NCBI GenBank assembly: GCA_020853155.1
Contig: JADYZL010000318.1
Coordinates: forward strand, 1-5,096
DNA length: 5,096 nt
Source: Bryobacterales bacterium
GTDB taxonomy: Bacteria > Acidobacteriota > Terriglobia > Bryobacterales > Bryobacteraceae
Direction of reading: 5' to 3'
The translations under genes were made by a program, and so were the position numbers. This document shows positions 1 through 5,096 of this stretch, piece by piece. Positions within the stretch are counted from its first letter, which is position 1; the number at the start of each line of letters is the position of its first letter. The notes beneath the pieces were generated by a model that searched no databases, was not told the origin of the DNA, and saw only the letters and a list, made by a program, of their open reading frames with translations.

Positions 1-720
1 ATGGCGGCGAAGAAGTTCGGCACCAGCGGGGGCGGGGCGGCTGAAGCGGCTGCGACATGGGCCATGAACGCATACCTGCCGGGGCGGGTGGCGGAGCGCT
101 TCGCAAAGTCCCGGATTGTGAGCTTTTCCACCGGGAATGTCTATCCTTTTACAAGGGCGGCAAGCGGCGGAGCTACGGAAGAAACACCCCTCAACCCGGT
201 GGGCGAGTATGGGCTTTCCGCACTGGCGAGGGAGCGCATGTTTACCCATTTCTCCCACCAGAACGGGACGTCGGTTGCCTTGCTTCGGCTGAACTACGCG
301 ATCGATTTGCGGTACGGCGTGCTGGTGGATCTCGGCCGGAAAGTGCTTGCCGGCGCGCCGGTGGACGTCACCATGGGTGCGGTCAATGTGATTTGGCAAC
401 GGGATGCGAACGCGGCGTGTCTCGGCTCGTTTGCGTACTGCGCAACGCCGCCGGACGTGTTGAATTTGACGGGTCCGGAAACGCTTTCCGTCCGCTGGCT
501 GGCGACAGAGCTCGGAGATCGATTGGGCAGGAAACCCGTTTTCGACGGCGAAGAACAGGAGACGGCGCTCTTGAGCAACGCGACCCGCTGCCAGGGCCGC
601 TTCGGCTACCCCACGGTTCCGGTGGCGCAACTGCTGAATTGGGTATCAGACTGGCTGTTGGCGGGTGGAGAAACGTGGGATAAGCCGACGAAGTTCCAGG
701 TTCGGGACGGGAAATTCTAA
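1..720 (+). CDS. NAD-dependent epimerase/dehydratase (extended SDR), 5' end outside window
   Basis: This is the C-terminal 239 residues of an extended short-chain dehydrogenase, a family that oxidises, reduces or epimerises (nucleotide-)sugars with NAD(P). The glycine-rich Rossmann motif expected near the N-terminus is absent, and the visible part starts at what would be the NMA(A/G)xxF-type segment after beta-4. The ATG at base 1 is therefore probably an internal Met and the gene continues upstream. Visible landmarks are the SFSTGNVYP strand (residues 41-49, catalytic Ser/Thr region), the TEETPLNPVGEYG segment (59-71) and the substrate-domain stretch VNVIWQRDANAACL (about 128-141). Tyr70 sits where the YxxxK tyrosine belongs, but the lysine position (74) is Ala. 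The stop overlaps the next start (TAATG), which indicates coupling to the DHDPS-family gene. The substrate cannot be told from sequence. Family call is firm, function is not. Confidence 0.85.
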   Translation: MAAKKFGTSGGGAAEAAATWAMNAYLPGRVAERFAKSRIVSFSTGNVYPFTRAASGGATEETPLNPVGEYGLSALARERMFTHFSHQNGTSVALLRLNYAIDLRYGVLVDLGRKVLAGAPVDVTMGAVNVIWQRDANAACLGSFAYCATPPDVLNLTGPETLSVRWLATELGDRLGRKPVFDGEEQETALLSNATRCQGRFGYPTVPVAQLLNWVSDWLLAGGETWDKPTKFQVRDGKF

Positions 721-1745
721 TGGATTTACGCAAACGACTCTTCGATGGGGCCGTGATCCCCGCGCATCCGTTAGCACTGAACTCCCAGCGCAAGCTGGAT
801 GAGCGACGGCAAACCGCACTCACGCGATATTACGTGGACGCGGGCGCGGGCGGGGTGGCTGTGGGCGTGCATACGACACAGTTCGCCATCCGGGAGCCTA
901 GATTCGGTTTGTTTGAGCCGGTGTTGGAACTGGCGGCCGTGGCGCTGGGCGACCGGCCCTTGATTCGAGTGGCGGGGATTTGCGGTAAGACAGGACAGGC
1001 TCTGCGCGAAGCAAAGTTCGCGGCGGACTGGGGCTATCACGCGGGTCTTCTGAGCCTGAGCGCGTTTCGCGACGACTCGGTGGAGGCGATGCTTAGCCAC
1101 GCACGAGCCGTGGCCGAAGTGCTGCCGGTATTTGGTTTCTATCTGCAACCGGCTGTCGGTGGACGCGTGCTGCCGTATGCGTTCTGGCGAAAGTTTGCGG
1201 AGATTGAGAACGTGGTGGCCATCAAGATGGCGCCGTTTAATCGCTACCAGACGCTGGATGTGATCCGGGCGGTGGCGGACGCGGGCCGGGCGGATTCGAT
1301 CGCGCTCTATACGGGCAACGACGACCAGATTCTGGGGGACTTGCTCACGGAGTTCCCCGCGGGTGGCCGGACGGTCCGAATGAGCGGAGGGCTGCTGGGG
1401 CACTGGTCCGTCTGGACGAGCGTAGCCGTGAAACACCTGGCGCTGGCGAAGCAAGTTCACGCCAACGGCGGCGGTATTACGAAGGAGACGCTCACGCTGG
1501 CAGCGGAGATTACCGATTCGAATGCCGCGCTGTTCGATGCGGCGAACGGCTTCCACGGGTGTATCGCCGGCTTGCATGAGATCCTGCGCCGACAGGGGCT
1601 GCTCGAAGGACGGTGGTGCCTGGATGAGCACGAAGATCTCTCGCTGGGGCAAATGGAGGAGATCGATCGCGTCTGCCGGCAGTATCCCCATCTGGTCGAT
1701 GACCGTTTCGTGGAGGAGAATCTGCATCGCTGGCTGAATGCGTAG
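720..1745 (+). CDS. Dihydrodipicolinate synthase / N-acetylneuraminate lyase family protein
   Basis: This 341-residue protein is a TIM-barrel class I aldolase/lyase of the DapA/NanA family, whose members form a Schiff base between a lysine and a 2-keto acid. Landmarks in order are the N-terminal GAVIPAHPLAL strand (10-20), GAGGVAVGVHTTQF (42-55, where DapA has its GTTGE-type loop), GFYLQP (139-144, Tyr141 matching the catalytic tyrosine), VVAIKMAPFNRY (165-176, Lys169 as the Schiff-base lysine) and IALYTGNDDQIL (194-205). The two Thr residues (52-53) are kept, but the following Gly-Glu is replaced by Gln-Phe. The tyrosine loop reads YLQPAVGG rather than the YNVP type, and the protein is about 40 residues longer than DapA. 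True lysine-biosynthetic DapA is therefore unlikely; a catabolic keto-acid aldolase or dehydratase is more plausible. It starts one base inside the stop of the upstream epimerase gene, with only a weak GGGA as ribosome site, so it probably depends on translational coupling. Confidence 0.88.
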   Translation: MDLRKRLFDGAVIPAHPLALNSQRKLDERRQTALTRYYVDAGAGGVAVGVHTTQFAIREPRFGLFEPVLELAAVALGDRPLIRVAGICGKTGQALREAKFAADWGYHAGLLSLSAFRDDSVEAMLSHARAVAEVLPVFGFYLQPAVGGRVLPYAFWRKFAEIENVVAIKMAPFNRYQTLDVIRAVADAGRADSIALYTGNDDQILGDLLTEFPAGGRTVRMSGGLLGHWSVWTSVAVKHLALAKQVHANGGGITKETLTLAAEITDSNAALFDAANGFHGCIAGLHEILRRQGLLEGRWCLDEHEDLSLGQMEEIDRVCRQYPHLVDDRFVEENLHRWLNA

Positions 1746-1761
1746 GTGAGCCGCGCCGGGA

Positions 1762-1792
1762 TGCGGTGGCGCACTTCCGGACGGCGCCCGCA
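1762..1792 (+). other. GC-rich stem-loop in the lyase-propeller intergenic gap
   Basis: TGCG (1762-1765) pairs with CGCA (1789-1792), and GGCGC (1768-1772) pairs with GCGCC (1784-1788). This makes a nine-pair stem with a two-base bulge (1766-1767) and an 11-base loop. It begins 16 bases after the lyase stop. No T-tract follows, so it is not a classical terminator. It could slow 3' decay or affect read-through to the propeller gene. It was found by eye, and function is inferred. Confidence 0.4.
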
Positions 1793-1824
1793 TGAAATCC
1801 ACGAGGGCCTCGGAGCGTATGGGC

Positions 1825-1855
1825 GGGGCGAGGAGTGGGGTGGGGCGAGGAGTGG
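1825..1855 (+). repeat. Tandem duplication of a 14-mer carrying a Shine-Dalgarno block
   Basis: The 14-mer GGGGCGAGGAGTGG occurs at 1825-1838 and again, identical, at 1842-1855 (period 17, spacer GGT). Each copy contains AGGAG. The second copy places AGGAG at 1848-1852, seven bases before the ATG at 1860, so it is the likely ribosome binding site of the propeller gene. The first copy lies 17 bases further upstream, too far to serve the same start. A local duplication is the simplest origin. Confidence 0.8.
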
Positions 1856-1859
1856 CACA

Positions 1860-2777
1860 ATGCGAACCTGGTTCCAATCGACTGCGCTGCTGTTGCTGCT
1901 GGCGGGGCTGGCCTCGGCACAACGCACGGCTCCCACGAAGAGCGAGCTTTGCATCTACGATTTCCGCACCGGAGCCAGCCGCTGCATCCTCTCGACGAAC
2001 CGGCATGTGGAAGCTCCCAATTGGACGCCCGACGGCAAGTATCTGTTGGTGAACAGTGGCGGCTTGCTCTACGAGGTTGCGCTTGCCAAACCGGAATTGA
2101 AACCGATTCCCACCGGGGACGTGACGCGGGTGAACAACGACCACGGTATCTCGCCCGATGGTGCATTGCTGGTGATTTCAGCGGGCCACATATACACCCT
2201 TCCCAGGGCCGGGGGCGTACCCAGACAGATCACCGCCCGGACGCCCAGCTACTATCACGGCTGGTCACCCGATGGGAAGACGCTGGCCTACTGCGCGCAG
2301 CGCGATAACAATTTCGATATCTATGTGATCCCCGTGGAGGGCGGCGAGGAGATCCGGGTGACGGCCGCAGCCTTGCACGACGATGGCCCGGACTACTCGC
2401 CCGATGGGAAGTGGATCTATTTCAATTCGAACCGGGGTGGGGAAACAAGTATCTGGCGGGTTCCTGCAGGGAAGACGGCGCCGCAAGACGACCACGCGGA
2501 ATTGGTCGTGGGCGGAAATCGGGCGGATTGGTTTCCACATCCGTCACCGGATGGAAGAGGGATGGTGTATCTGAGTTACCCGGAGGGGACGGAAGGGCAT
2601 CCCGCGAATCAACGGGTCGAATTGCGTTGGATTCGCTTGGACGCAGGAGCGCCGGTCTCGCAGAAGCCGCGGATTCTGGAATCGCTTACCGGCGGCCAGG
2701 GGACGATCAACGTCAATTCCTGGGCGCCGGATAGCCAAGCGTTCGCTTACGTACGCTACGAGTATCCGGCTCCATAG
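1860..2777 (+). CDS. Secreted TolB-like PD40 beta-propeller protein
   Basis: The 305-residue product has a clear signal peptide: MRTW, then a leucine-rich core (about residues 8-17) and a LASAQ cleavage site near residue 20. It is therefore exported, probably to the periplasm. Six PD40/WD40-like repeats follow, marked by TPDG (56-59), SPDG (98-101, 136-139, 180-183, 229-232) and a diverged APDS (289-292), which is consistent with a six-bladed propeller. No peptidase domain follows, so it is a stand-alone propeller and not a prolyl oligopeptidase. I chose ATG 1860 because AGGAG lies seven bases upstream and the signal peptide begins there. The frame stays open back to a GTG at 1746, but those 38 residues would bury the signal peptide. 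Propellers of this kind usually bind proteins or glycans; the partner here is unknown. It shares strand with the two enzyme genes, but a 114-base gap separates it from them. Confidence 0.85.
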   Translation: MRTWFQSTALLLLLAGLASAQRTAPTKSELCIYDFRTGASRCILSTNRHVEAPNWTPDGKYLLVNSGGLLYEVALAKPELKPIPTGDVTRVNNDHGISPDGALLVISAGHIYTLPRAGGVPRQITARTPSYYHGWSPDGKTLAYCAQRDNNFDIYVIPVEGGEEIRVTAAALHDDGPDYSPDGKWIYFNSNRGGETSIWRVPAGKTAPQDDHAELVVGGNRADWFPHPSPDGRGMVYLSYPEGTEGHPANQRVELRWIRLDAGAPVSQKPRILESLTGGQGTINVNSWAPDSQAFAYVRYEYPAP

Positions 2778-2815
2778 GGTGAACAGATCGAGTGGTGCGG
2801 AATTCCGTCCGAGGA

Positions 2816-3292
2816 TCAGGCGACGCGCCGGCCTCGCTTTGGCGCCGGTTTTGGGGCGTTTTTCTCAAGGTGGCCAATGAGCCGCACTTCGCTAAGCGCG
2901 AGGGCCAACTCCGCCGCCACCTGCTCCTCGCTGTGCCCTTCCTTGAGCAATCGTACCGCCTCCACCCGCCGGTTAATGTTCAGCCCCGAACTCGCGGGTT
3001 TCTGAGGCACACAGACTGCGGCGTAGGATTCCACGTCTTCAAAGCGGGCCTGGAGCTCTTCGAGACTGGAGCGTTGCGCTTCGAGAGCCGCGTCGTTGCC
3101 GGTTTGCCTCCGTTGGGCCTCGCTCCATTTACGCTCCAAGGACTCCTGTGAAACCCGGAGGATCCGTACGGATTCGCCGATGTCCTCTAACCGTTGGCGT
3201 GCCTGCGGAACGTAGCGCCGGCCCAGCATGGCGAGGGCGGCGGCAAGAGCGAACGCCATGAGAGCAATCACGAAACTGATGATCGGTAACAT
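2816..3292 (-). CDS. Membrane-anchored coiled-coil protein with HTH-like tail (DUF2802/DUF6115-like), flagellar operon
   Basis: This 158-residue protein has three parts. One hydrophobic segment at residues 3-23, rich in Ala, Leu and Ile, is followed by Arg-Arg and probably anchors it in the inner membrane with the bulk in the cytoplasm. A charged Glu/Arg/Gln helix (about 30-90) looks like a coiled coil. A C-terminal helical segment starting NINRRVEAVRLLKEGHSEEQ (105-124) and running through VAAELALALSEVRLI resembles a small helix-turn-helix. A basic Pro/Lys/Arg tail ends the protein. The layout and the RRxEAxxLLxxGxSxxxIAxxLxxxxxEVxLI-like pattern match small DUF2802/DUF6115 proteins often found beside flagellar genes. 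AAGGAG at 3299-3304 (minus strand) lies six bases before the ATG and supports the start. The gene is 30 bases downstream of the FliN-type gene in the same direction, so probably in the same operon. No function is established; flagellar assembly or regulation is inferred from position. Confidence 0.75.
   Translation of the reverse strand: MLPIISFVIALMAFALAAALAMLGRRYVPQARQRLEDIGESVRILRVSQESLERKWSEAQRRQTGNDAALEAQRSSLEELQARFEDVESYAAVCVPQKPASSGLNINRRVEAVRLLKEGHSEEQVAAELALALSEVRLIGHLEKNAPKPAPKRGRRVA
2823..2863 (+). terminator. Possible rho-independent terminator for the + strand cluster
   Basis: On the + strand, ACGC (2823-2826) can pair with GCGT (2856-2859), enclosing CCGGC (2828-2832) paired with GCCGG (2844-2848). 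A run of five T (2859-2863) follows directly. It lies about 45 bases past the propeller stop, inside the 3' end of the opposing coiled-coil gene. The two stems are separated by an uneven internal loop (1 base against 7), so the fold is imperfect. Position and T-run favour a terminator, but it was folded by eye only. Confidence 0.35.
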
Positions 3293-3322
3293 TCGATTCT
3301 CCTTTGCAACAATTCTGACGAA

Positions 3323-4165
3323 TTAAGCCGAGCCGAGACTGACGATTTCCTGGATCCGGACACCGTAGTTCCCTTCGGTGACGACAACTTCTCCGCGGCC
3401 GATGACGCGATCATTCACGATGATCTCGACCGGGTCATGGATACTACGGTCCAATTCCACGATGGACCCGGTGGAAAGTTTGAGGACATCCTTGAGGGCG
3501 ACTCTTGCCTTTCCAAAGCTGACTCGGATGGGCAGTTCGAGATCGAGCACCCGGCTCAGGTCCTCTCCCTCCGTGTGTGTCCTCGCGAGGTTGCTCGATA
3601 CCGGCCCCTTCGATAGGGGAGCCGCCCCCCGATCCGGCGTGGGACGATCCGCAGCATCCTCTGTGTGCGCTTCAAGCAGTTGCAGCACGGAGGGGGAGAT
3701 GCCGAAACACAGAGGAGAAAGCGTTTGATCCTCGAACTGCAACTGGTAGGTGGCCTCGAAGGCGGCGGGAGAATCGGGACCGCGAACCGCGGTCTCAAGG
3801 AGGGCGACGTCGAAACCGAGCGCACGGCTGAGATACTGCGCAACGGCGGATAGCGCGCTTTGCAACACCTCCGCATAGCTGCCGGAAACGTCCTCGTCGG
3901 TGAAGTCATCGAGACCCGCGGCGCTCAGAACGCGAGCACCCACTGCCCGCCCGATGATCTCCGGCGCGCCAGTGAAAAGCTGGGAAGCGGGCTCCGTATC
4001 GAGAGGATGCGCGCGCCATTCACAAGAAATGCCGGATGGGGCGGGCGATTCCACGACGTCCACTTGCGCCCCGCAGAGCATCTCCAGCGATGCGGCCAGG
4101 CGAGTGCGGAACTCGGCGGCAATCGATTGCGGAGAGACGGAATCGCTCGAAGCTTTTGTTGTCAT
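3323..4165 (-). CDS. fliN: FliN-type flagellar motor switch protein with large N-terminal domain
   Basis: The C-terminal part of this 280-residue protein (about 205-276) is a SpoA (FliN/FliM C-terminal) domain. It shows LELPIRVSFGKARVALKDVL, LSTGSIVELDR, DPVEIIVNDRVIGRGEVVV and YGVRIQEIV, in the usual order. FliN forms the lower C-ring of the flagellar rotor and takes part in export and switching. Typical FliN is about 100-140 residues; here roughly 165 residues of globular-looking sequence and a polar linker (about 167-202) precede the SpoA domain. The N-terminal part has a helix, EVLQSALSAVAQYLSRALG (99-117), faintly like the CheC/FliY helix, but with Gln102 in place of the catalytic Asn and without the conserved glycines. 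It may therefore be a FliY-like or FliM-like relic without phosphatase activity, or an unrelated domain. The ATG overlaps the fliA stop (ATGA, 4162-4165), which implies translational coupling. A FliM-like partner is not in the window. Confidence 0.85.
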   Translation of the reverse strand: MTTKASSDSVSPQSIAAEFRTRLAASLEMLCGAQVDVVESPAPSGISCEWRAHPLDTEPASQLFTGAPEIIGRAVGARVLSAAGLDDFTDEDVSGSYAEVLQSALSAVAQYLSRALGFDVALLETAVRGPDSPAAFEATYQLQFEDQTLSPLCFGISPSVLQLLEAHTEDAADRPTPDRGAAPLSKGPVSSNLARTHTEGEDLSRVLDLELPIRVSFGKARVALKDVLKLSTGSIVELDRSIHDPVEIIVNDRVIGRGEVVVTEGNYGVRIQEIVSLGSA

Positions 4166-4923
4166 CGTCCCCGCTCCATGGGCCAGCTCCGCCGCAACGA
4201 CGTTCGGAGGCGGAGAATGGCTTGGGTCTTCAGTTGAGAAATGCGCGACTCGTGCAGATGGACGATCTTGGCGATCTCCCGCAATGTCAACTCCTCCTGA
4301 AAGTAGAAGCCGAGTATCGCGCTCTCGATCGGCGGCAATCGCCGGATGGCCTCCGCAAGCAGGCGCTCCAGTTCGCGCTGCTCATAGATCTGGCTGGGGA
4401 GTTCCGCCTCGTCGTCGGCGAGATAGGAGATCAACTCGCGTCCATCGTCCTCGTTTGCCGCATACTCCAGGCTTCCGAGAGTTAGGCCCTGGGTGTCGAC
4501 GAGGTATTGATGGTAGACCTCGAGGGGCACCCCCATCTCCTCCGCGATTTGCTCGTCGCTAGGCGTCTCTTGCAATTCTTGCTCGACGCGGCCAATGGCG
4601 GCTTCGATCTGTTTGGCGAGTCGACGGCGTTGGCGAGGCGCCCAATCCAAGCCCCGCAGGCTGTCGAGAATCGCACCGCGGATCTTATACTCGGCGTATG
4701 TTTTCAGTTTGACGTTGTGCGCCGGGTCGAAACAGTCAATCGCGGAAATCAGGCCCAGGACGCCAGCCGATACGAGATCGTCAAGACTGATGCTCTCCGG
4801 GAGCCGTTCGTAGATCTTGCGCGCGATCAACCGCACCTGCGCCATGTGCTCAAGGATGAGGGCTTCCCGAGTGGGCCCTTCAGTTTGCGGGCTTGTGTTG
4901 GAACGGACGGCAGCGGATCTCAC
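4162..4923 (-). CDS. fliA: Flagellar sigma factor FliA (sigma-28, RpoF/SigD type)
   Basis: This 253-residue sigma-70-family protein is of flagellar type, which directs RNA polymerase to late flagellar and chemotaxis promoters. Region 2 covers about residues 22-100, including LPESISLDDLVSAGVLGL and the FliA hallmark RGLDWAPRQRRR (90-101). Region 3 runs about 102-150, with ETPSDEQIAEEMGV. Region 4 (about 187-243) carries the helix-turn-helix LTLREIAKIVHLHESRISQL (212-231). Length fits the family (about 230-260). I chose the GTG at 4923-4921 because AAGGAG lies seven bases upstream (4936-4931). An in-frame GTG at 4953 would add ten residues (MACKLLRRCC), but it would put that ribosome site inside the gene. 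It follows the probable flhF tail after 73 bases and overlaps the FliN-type gene by four. An anti-sigma factor FlgM is not seen here. Confidence 0.93.
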   Translation of the reverse strand: MRSAAVRSNTSPQTEGPTREALILEHMAQVRLIARKIYERLPESISLDDLVSAGVLGLISAIDCFDPAHNVKLKTYAEYKIRGAILDSLRGLDWAPRQRRRLAKQIEAAIGRVEQELQETPSDEQIAEEMGVPLEVYHQYLVDTQGLTLGSLEYAANEDDGRELISYLADDEAELPSQIYEQRELERLLAEAIRRLPPIESAILGFYFQEELTLREIAKIVHLHESRISQLKTQAILRLRTSLRRSWPMERGR

Positions 4924-4930
4924 GCAACAT

Positions 4931-4936
4931 CTCCTT
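4931..4936 (-). promoter_or_regulatory. Shine-Dalgarno site of fliA (decides the GTG start)
   Basis: AAGGAG on the minus strand is followed by a seven-base spacer (ATGTTGC) and then GTG at 4923. It is the best ribosome site in the flhF-fliA gap and argues against the in-frame GTG at 4953 as the start. The ATG inside the spacer is in another frame and directly abuts the site. Confidence 0.8.
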
Positions 4937-4946
4937 AACAGTTTGC

Positions 4947-4974
4947 AGGCCACAATCGTTGAGAGGGGTGGCCT
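4947..4974 (-). other. Perfect 7-base inverted repeat between flhF and fliA
   Basis: AGGCCAC and GTGGCCT form a perfect seven-base inverted repeat at 4947-4953 and 4968-4974, separated by 14 bases. It lies just upstream of the fliA ribosome site, ending 11 bases before AAGGAG. It could be an mRNA hairpin or a protein-binding site. There is no T-run after it, so termination is unlikely. Chance is a real possibility in GC-rich DNA. Confidence 0.35.
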
Positions 4975-4996
4975 CGGTAGCTCCAGCCTCCGGGCG

Positions 4997-5096
4997 TCAG
5001 GCGGCGAAATTCATCGCGAGGACGTCGGCGGGCAGAATACGCTCGCAGATCCGTTCGCGGCTTGCTAATTCCAGGTCGTCGGGGATTCGCTGCCCC
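4997..5096 (-). CDS. flhF: Probable FlhF flagellar GTPase, last 32 residues only
   Basis: On the minus strand, one frame reads in from the window edge as GQRIPDDLELASRERICERI followed by LPADVLAMNFAA and a TGA at 4999-4997. The GQR(I/V)P(D/E)DL(E) motif is what follows the last strand of the GTPase domain in FlhF, the SRP-type GTPase that sets flagellar position and number. FtsY and Ffh differ at this point. The placement directly upstream of fliA agrees with the common flhF-(flhG)-fliA order. Only the tail is visible, so none of the GTPase motifs can be checked. A second open frame across this stretch (ending at a TAA just before the fliA ribosome site) is Arg/Pro-rich and looks non-coding. 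Confidence 0.65.
   Translation of the reverse strand, partial: GQRIPDDLELASRERICERILPADVLAMNFAA

Noticed and set aside
1746..1859. A 38-residue N-terminal extension of the propeller protein starting at GTG 1746
   Set aside because: It lacks its own ribosome site, is Gly/Arg-rich, and would place the signal peptide internally. The ATG at 1860 has a well-spaced AGGAG.
771..2144. A long open frame (457 codons) on the minus strand opposite the lyase and propeller genes
   Set aside because: It is antisense to two well-recognised proteins, is rich in Arg, His, Pro and Gln with no domain pattern, and is typical of a shadow frame in GC-rich codons.
2798..2807. Palindrome CGGAATTCCG between the convergent stops
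   Set aside because: With only ten bases, no loop and no T-run it is too short for a terminator, and one such palindrome can occur by chance. It is kept only as a remark in the convergence finding.
2792..3151. A 119-codon + strand open frame overlapping the coiled-coil gene
   Set aside because: It lies antisense to a gene with good operon context and a strong ribosome site. Its own product shows no recognisable features.
3900..4562. Long + strand frames opposite fliN and fliA
   Set aside because: They are mirror frames of two firmly identified flagellar genes, with Arg/Pro/Ser-rich composition.
4883..4930. A 15-codon frame starting at the ATG in the fliA ribosome-site spacer (minus strand)
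   Set aside because: The ATG touches the AAGGAG with no spacer, so initiation there is unlikely. The peptide overlaps fliA out of frame and has no visible meaning.
1..5096. Mobile elements, CRISPR arrays, tRNA/rRNA genes, defence genes or riboswitches
   Set aside because: I looked for regularly spaced repeats, terminal inverted repeats with transposase-like frames, tRNA cloverleaf sequences and known leader motifs, and saw none.

Overview
The window looks like chromosomal DNA from a GC-rich, flagellated, Gram-negative-type bacterium. The best guess is an Acidobacteriota member of the Solibacter/Bryobacter type. That guess is an inference: it rests on the GC-rich coding, on a secreted six-repeat PD40 propeller protein of a kind I associate with that group, and on an epimerase / DHDPS-like lyase pair. 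No rRNA or other marker is present to confirm it. I see no RNA gene, CRISPR array, insertion sequence or phage gene. The window is almost fully coding, and the longest non-coding stretch is about 114 bases.

The left half (1-2777, + strand) is a metabolic cluster. It begins inside an NAD-dependent epimerase/dehydratase whose Rossmann N-terminus lies outside the window. The stop of this gene overlaps the start of a dihydrodipicolinate-synthase-family (Schiff-base aldolase/lyase) gene in a TAATG junction, so the two are very likely co-translated and may act in one pathway, plausibly sugar or sugar-acid breakdown. After a 114-base gap, which holds a GC-rich hairpin and a duplicated Shine-Dalgarno block, comes a secreted TolB-like beta-propeller protein. 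A possible rho-independent terminator for this transcript lies just inside the 3' end of the opposing gene.

The right half (2816-5096, - strand) is the tail of a flagellar operon. In transcription order it has the last 32 residues of a probable FlhF GTPase, the flagellar sigma factor FliA, a long FliN-type motor-switch protein that overlaps fliA by ATGA, and a small membrane-anchored coiled-coil protein with a C-terminal helix-turn-helix-like segment (DUF2802/DUF6115-like). FlhF would place the flagellum, FliA would drive late flagellar transcription, and the FliN-type protein would sit in the C-ring. The role of the last protein is unknown. The two halves converge with only 38 bases between stop codons.

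Nothing here amounts to a clear new defence or mobile system. The points most worth a second look are the FliN-type protein with a large atypical N-terminal domain, the uncharacterised coiled-coil protein in the flagellar operon, the absence of flhG between flhF and fliA, the epimerase that lacks the usual YxxxK lysine, and the competing hairpins ahead of the propeller gene.
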